From Haplosporangium gracile (taxonomy: Eukaryota; Mortierellomycota; Mortierellomycetes; Mortierellales; Mortierellaceae), in contig JAAAUF010000062.1 in the NCBI GenBank assembly GCA_015499985.1, forward strand, positions 1,321 through 65,320: a DNA stretch of 64,000 nt, given 5' to 3'. The translations under genes were made by a program, and so were the position numbers. Within the stretch, counting starts at the first letter, position 1, and each line of letters opens with the position of its first letter. This document shows positions 61,784 through 64,000 of the stretch, in pieces. Below the pieces are notes generated by a model. The model did no database searches, was not told where the DNA came from, and saw nothing but the letters and a program-made list of their open reading frames with translations.

Positions 61784-61830
61784 CAGACAGACAGACAGAC
61801 AGACAGACAGATAGACAGATAGACAGATAG
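61784..61830. repeat. GACA/GATA tetranucleotide microsatellite
   Basis: About twelve units: seven or so CAGA/GACA copies followed by alternating GATA and GACA copies, in the BEM2/PFK2 intergenic region. Confidence 0.9.
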
Positions 61831-62776
61831 GCAGGCATGTAGCGACATCCTGTTGGTTGTTTTCTGCTGCTGCTGTCTTTGTCATTTGTCATGTTTTTAA
61901 TTGTTGCTTGTTTTTTTTTTTTTGGGGGGGGCTGGATTGTGAATATATGACGAGTGTTGCTTGATTTCCTCTAGGGCTATCATCCATAAGGTTATGGTTG
62001 GTTGGGATGGATTTGGGCCTTGAAGGCTTTGGTTCCTTCACTTTCTCGCCCGTCTTCTTGTTCTTCATCAACATGCTTGTAACGAAGATGGCACACGAAC
62101 TCCTAATGTCATTTTGTCGTTGGATTTCCAGGGAAGCATTACAAGCCTCTGTGTTCCTCCAGACACGCAGGTTGACCGCAGGAGACATTTGCAGTAGGAA
62201 GATCATTATCCTGTGTTATCTTCCGCCATTGTCACACAGACATCGCAGCTCCTCCTCCATACTTGAATTCATCTGTTTCTGACTTCAGAAAGGCGAAAGG
62301 CAAAGCACAGCCCGTAATCTTTTCACTTTACGACCTCCCGTAATAATTGCTTCTTTTACTCTCTCATACATGTTTTCATTTTCATTTTTCATACGAAACG
62401 CGTGTTGCTTTTGTTGGCAGAGTTCTATAAACCTGTACTTGATATGTCATGGATAAGTCTTTACTATTCAGCAAGGCATAGCCATTAGAGCGATGAGGTA
62501 ATAGCAGCAGCAGTAACAACAGCAGCAACAGAAAAAAAACAACAATGAGAGTTGCGCTTGCATTTAAAAACGTCTGTATCCAGATGTTCCCTCGAGAGCA
62601 AGTTGACTCAACCCAGTCATTGCTCTTGATACCCTCCATGTGCGACCAAGACGGACGGACGGAGATTATTGATTCATACTCCATTCCACATGTTGGCTGC
62701 AGGTCGTGTCTTTCGCTCGTTTACAACATTTTTTTATTTTATCTTTGTCCTTCGTTCACCTCTTTCGTACTTGTTC

Positions 62777-62799
62777 TTCATTCATTCATTCATTCATTC
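62777..62799. repeat. CATT tetranucleotide repeat
   Basis: Five to six CATT units in the pyrimidine-rich leader of the kinase gene. Confidence 0.85.
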
Positions 62800-63056
62800 T
62801 TTCTTTCTGCCACCATTCTTCTCTCTTGCTTTCTCTTTCTCTTTCTTACTCATTCGCCTTTCTCTTTTCTCACACTCATCTCTATACGTAACTTACTCTG
62901 CTTACCGCTCCTCCACTCCTCCACTCCTCCATTCACTTCCATCGCCCAGGTTGATCTTACTTGATCCTCTTCGTCCACTCCTTCTCCATTTCGACTCATT
63001 CAGAATCACCTCACTCTCTCACCTCAATCTCACTTTACGACAGCAACAGCAATAAC

Positions 63057-64000
63057 ATGTTCCCTGGACAACTCTACAAGACCGAGTCTGGTCGTCTCTT
63101 CCACGCTGGCGCAATCGCCATTATCCTCGTCGGGTACTTTTTTTCTCTTGTGCTTTTCGTTATTCCCCTCGGAAAAGTTACTCTCTTTGACGCGGATCTT
63201 TGCCTTTGGACCTGACCTCCTTATCAAATTTTTTTCGCTCCTCATGCGTGCTTGCGTGCGTGTACTATTGCATCTGTGTATTGCAGACTCCCTGCAAGAG
63301 GCAAGACCGCCATTTCTCGATCGCTTTATCGATACCTCCGTTGGCTCGGTGTTCAGTCCAAGGTCTTTAGCGTTGGCAACTATCGTCGGCAGATTGTCGG
63401 TGTCGAGCTCACCAACGACTTTTTCTCTCCAGGTACATGATCTTTATTGCTGTTTGTGTGTGCAGGATTGTTGCACTTTCTTAGTTGTTGATGTTATTAT
63501 TATCGATATTATTGTTATCGTTGTTGTCAGCTGTTGTTCAAAAACGAGGGTGTATGATAAATGGCGTACCTTCTTTCTCTCCTCTCCCCTCCTCTCACTC
63601 TGTTTCTTATCTTATCTCTCGTCCAGTCCATTGCTCAGCACGCGCTAAATCAAATAACTCATTATTGATATTCAATCCGCTTGGATCTTCTTCCCTCCCT
63701 CCTCCCTCCTCCCTCTCTCTCTCTCTCTCTCTTCTTTCCCTCTCTCTTCCCATCCCACTACGATTACTTACATCATGAAGCCAATAAGGCCACAGCAGAT
63801 ATGCGTCTCAAGATCGCCAATGCCTGTCTAGACGATATGGTCCAATGGTTTTCACAAGGAGGTCAAGTCGGTATCCTCGATGGCAGCAACACAACAGCCG
63901 AACGGAGACAGGAGCTTGTTGAGCGGTTCAAGGCTTGCAATGTCCAGCCCATGTTCATCGAGACCATCTGTGATAATTCTGCCATTGTTGATGCCAACAT
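63057..64000 (+). CDS. 6-phosphofructo-2-kinase (5' part, cut by window end)
   Basis: The kinase makes fructose 2,6-bisphosphate, the main activator of glycolytic phosphofructokinase. Three exons are visible (63057-63133, 63287-63432, 63781 onward), and the frame is open at the window end. The protein starts MFPGQLYKTESGRLFHAGAI and has the P-loop GLPARGKTAISRSL, the substrate-binding VFSVGNYRRQIVG, and GILDGSNTTAERR and FIETICDN of the kinase domain. The intron at 63433-63780 contains the CT microsatellite and its acceptor is a weak-looking CATGAAG. Whether a bisphosphatase domain follows cannot be seen here. The N-terminal about 30 residues before the P-loop are short, as in yeast Fbp26/Pfk26 cores without the long regulatory extension. 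Confidence 0.93.
63711..63732 (+). repeat. CT dinucleotide microsatellite in intron
   Basis: About ten CT units flanked by CCCTCC repeats, in the second intron of the 6-phosphofructo-2-kinase gene. Confidence 0.85.

Larger units (their letters stand above)
60554..63056. promoter_or_regulatory. 2.5-kb divergent region BEM2-like / PFK2
   Basis: The longest gene-free stretch. The left part (about 61010-61320) is purine-rich on plus, giving BEM2 a pyrimidine-rich leader. The right part (62700-63050) is a C/T-rich leader for the kinase gene, with CATT and CTCCA repeats. The middle has a GACA/GATA microsatellite (61784-61830), a G7 run (61924-61930) and a CAG/CAA-like stretch (62503-62540). Short open frames show no domain similarity. 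No tRNA seen. Confidence 0.45.

Noticed and set aside
61784..61830. GACA repeat considered as a CRISPR-like or regulatory array
   Set aside because: Units are four bases with no spacers; it is an ordinary microsatellite.

Overview
The window is nuclear DNA from a fungus. Its genes are densely packed, with many short GT-AG introns (about 50-300 nt), polyglutamine/polyhistidine tracts in regulatory proteins, pyrimidine-rich leaders and a Sel1-repeat protein family member. That mix fits an early-diverging filamentous fungus, most likely Mortierellaceae (Mortierella/Linnemannia type). The lineage is an inference from gene content and style; no rRNA marker is present. All gene models were built by eye from splice signals and protein family alignment, and exon phases were checked so that they sum to an open frame.

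Layout, left to right. 0-10.2 kb: a Gln/His-rich protein of unknown function (minus), TFIIA large subunit TOA1 (minus), the PSTAIRE kinase CDK1/CDC28 (minus), the copper chaperone COX17 (plus), and a phospholipid N-methyltransferase OPI3 (minus) whose frame is broken. 11.4-16.3 kb: a PQ-loop vacuolar amino-acid transporter (plus) and a dead Sel1-repeat gene (plus). 16.5-26.3 kb: a PRPP synthetase subunit (minus) sharing a 305-bp promoter region with TFIIA small subunit TOA2 (plus), the R-SNARE VAMP7 (plus), chaperonin CCT2 (minus), and an NmrA-like NAD(P)-binding protein (minus) with a C-terminal frameshift. 27.5-38.8 kb: an ERI1-like exonuclease fused to an RRM and five RanBP2 zinc fingers (minus), a 17-exon GH2 beta-mannosidase (minus), and a secreted PA-domain subtilisin (plus). 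39.2-52.2 kb: an unrecognised 268-aa protein (plus), a 10-N assembly gap, and a 2,982-aa BEACH-family-like protein that lacks a BEACH domain (plus). 52.4-64 kb: a BEM2-like RasGEF/PH/RhoGAP protein of 2,601 aa (minus) and the 5' part of a 6-phosphofructo-2-kinase gene (plus), cut by the window edge.

The genes are mostly unrelated housekeeping functions: transcription, cell cycle, nucleotide synthesis, protein folding, vesicle fusion, cell polarity and sugar signalling. I see no metabolic cluster. Both TFIIA subunits lie within 14 kb of each other. The most unusual items are the exonuclease-RRM-zinc finger fusion, the BEACH-less giant protein, the Sel1 pseudogene whose stops all fit C-to-T or G-to-A changes, and several single-base frame breaks that may be either real decay or sequencing error.
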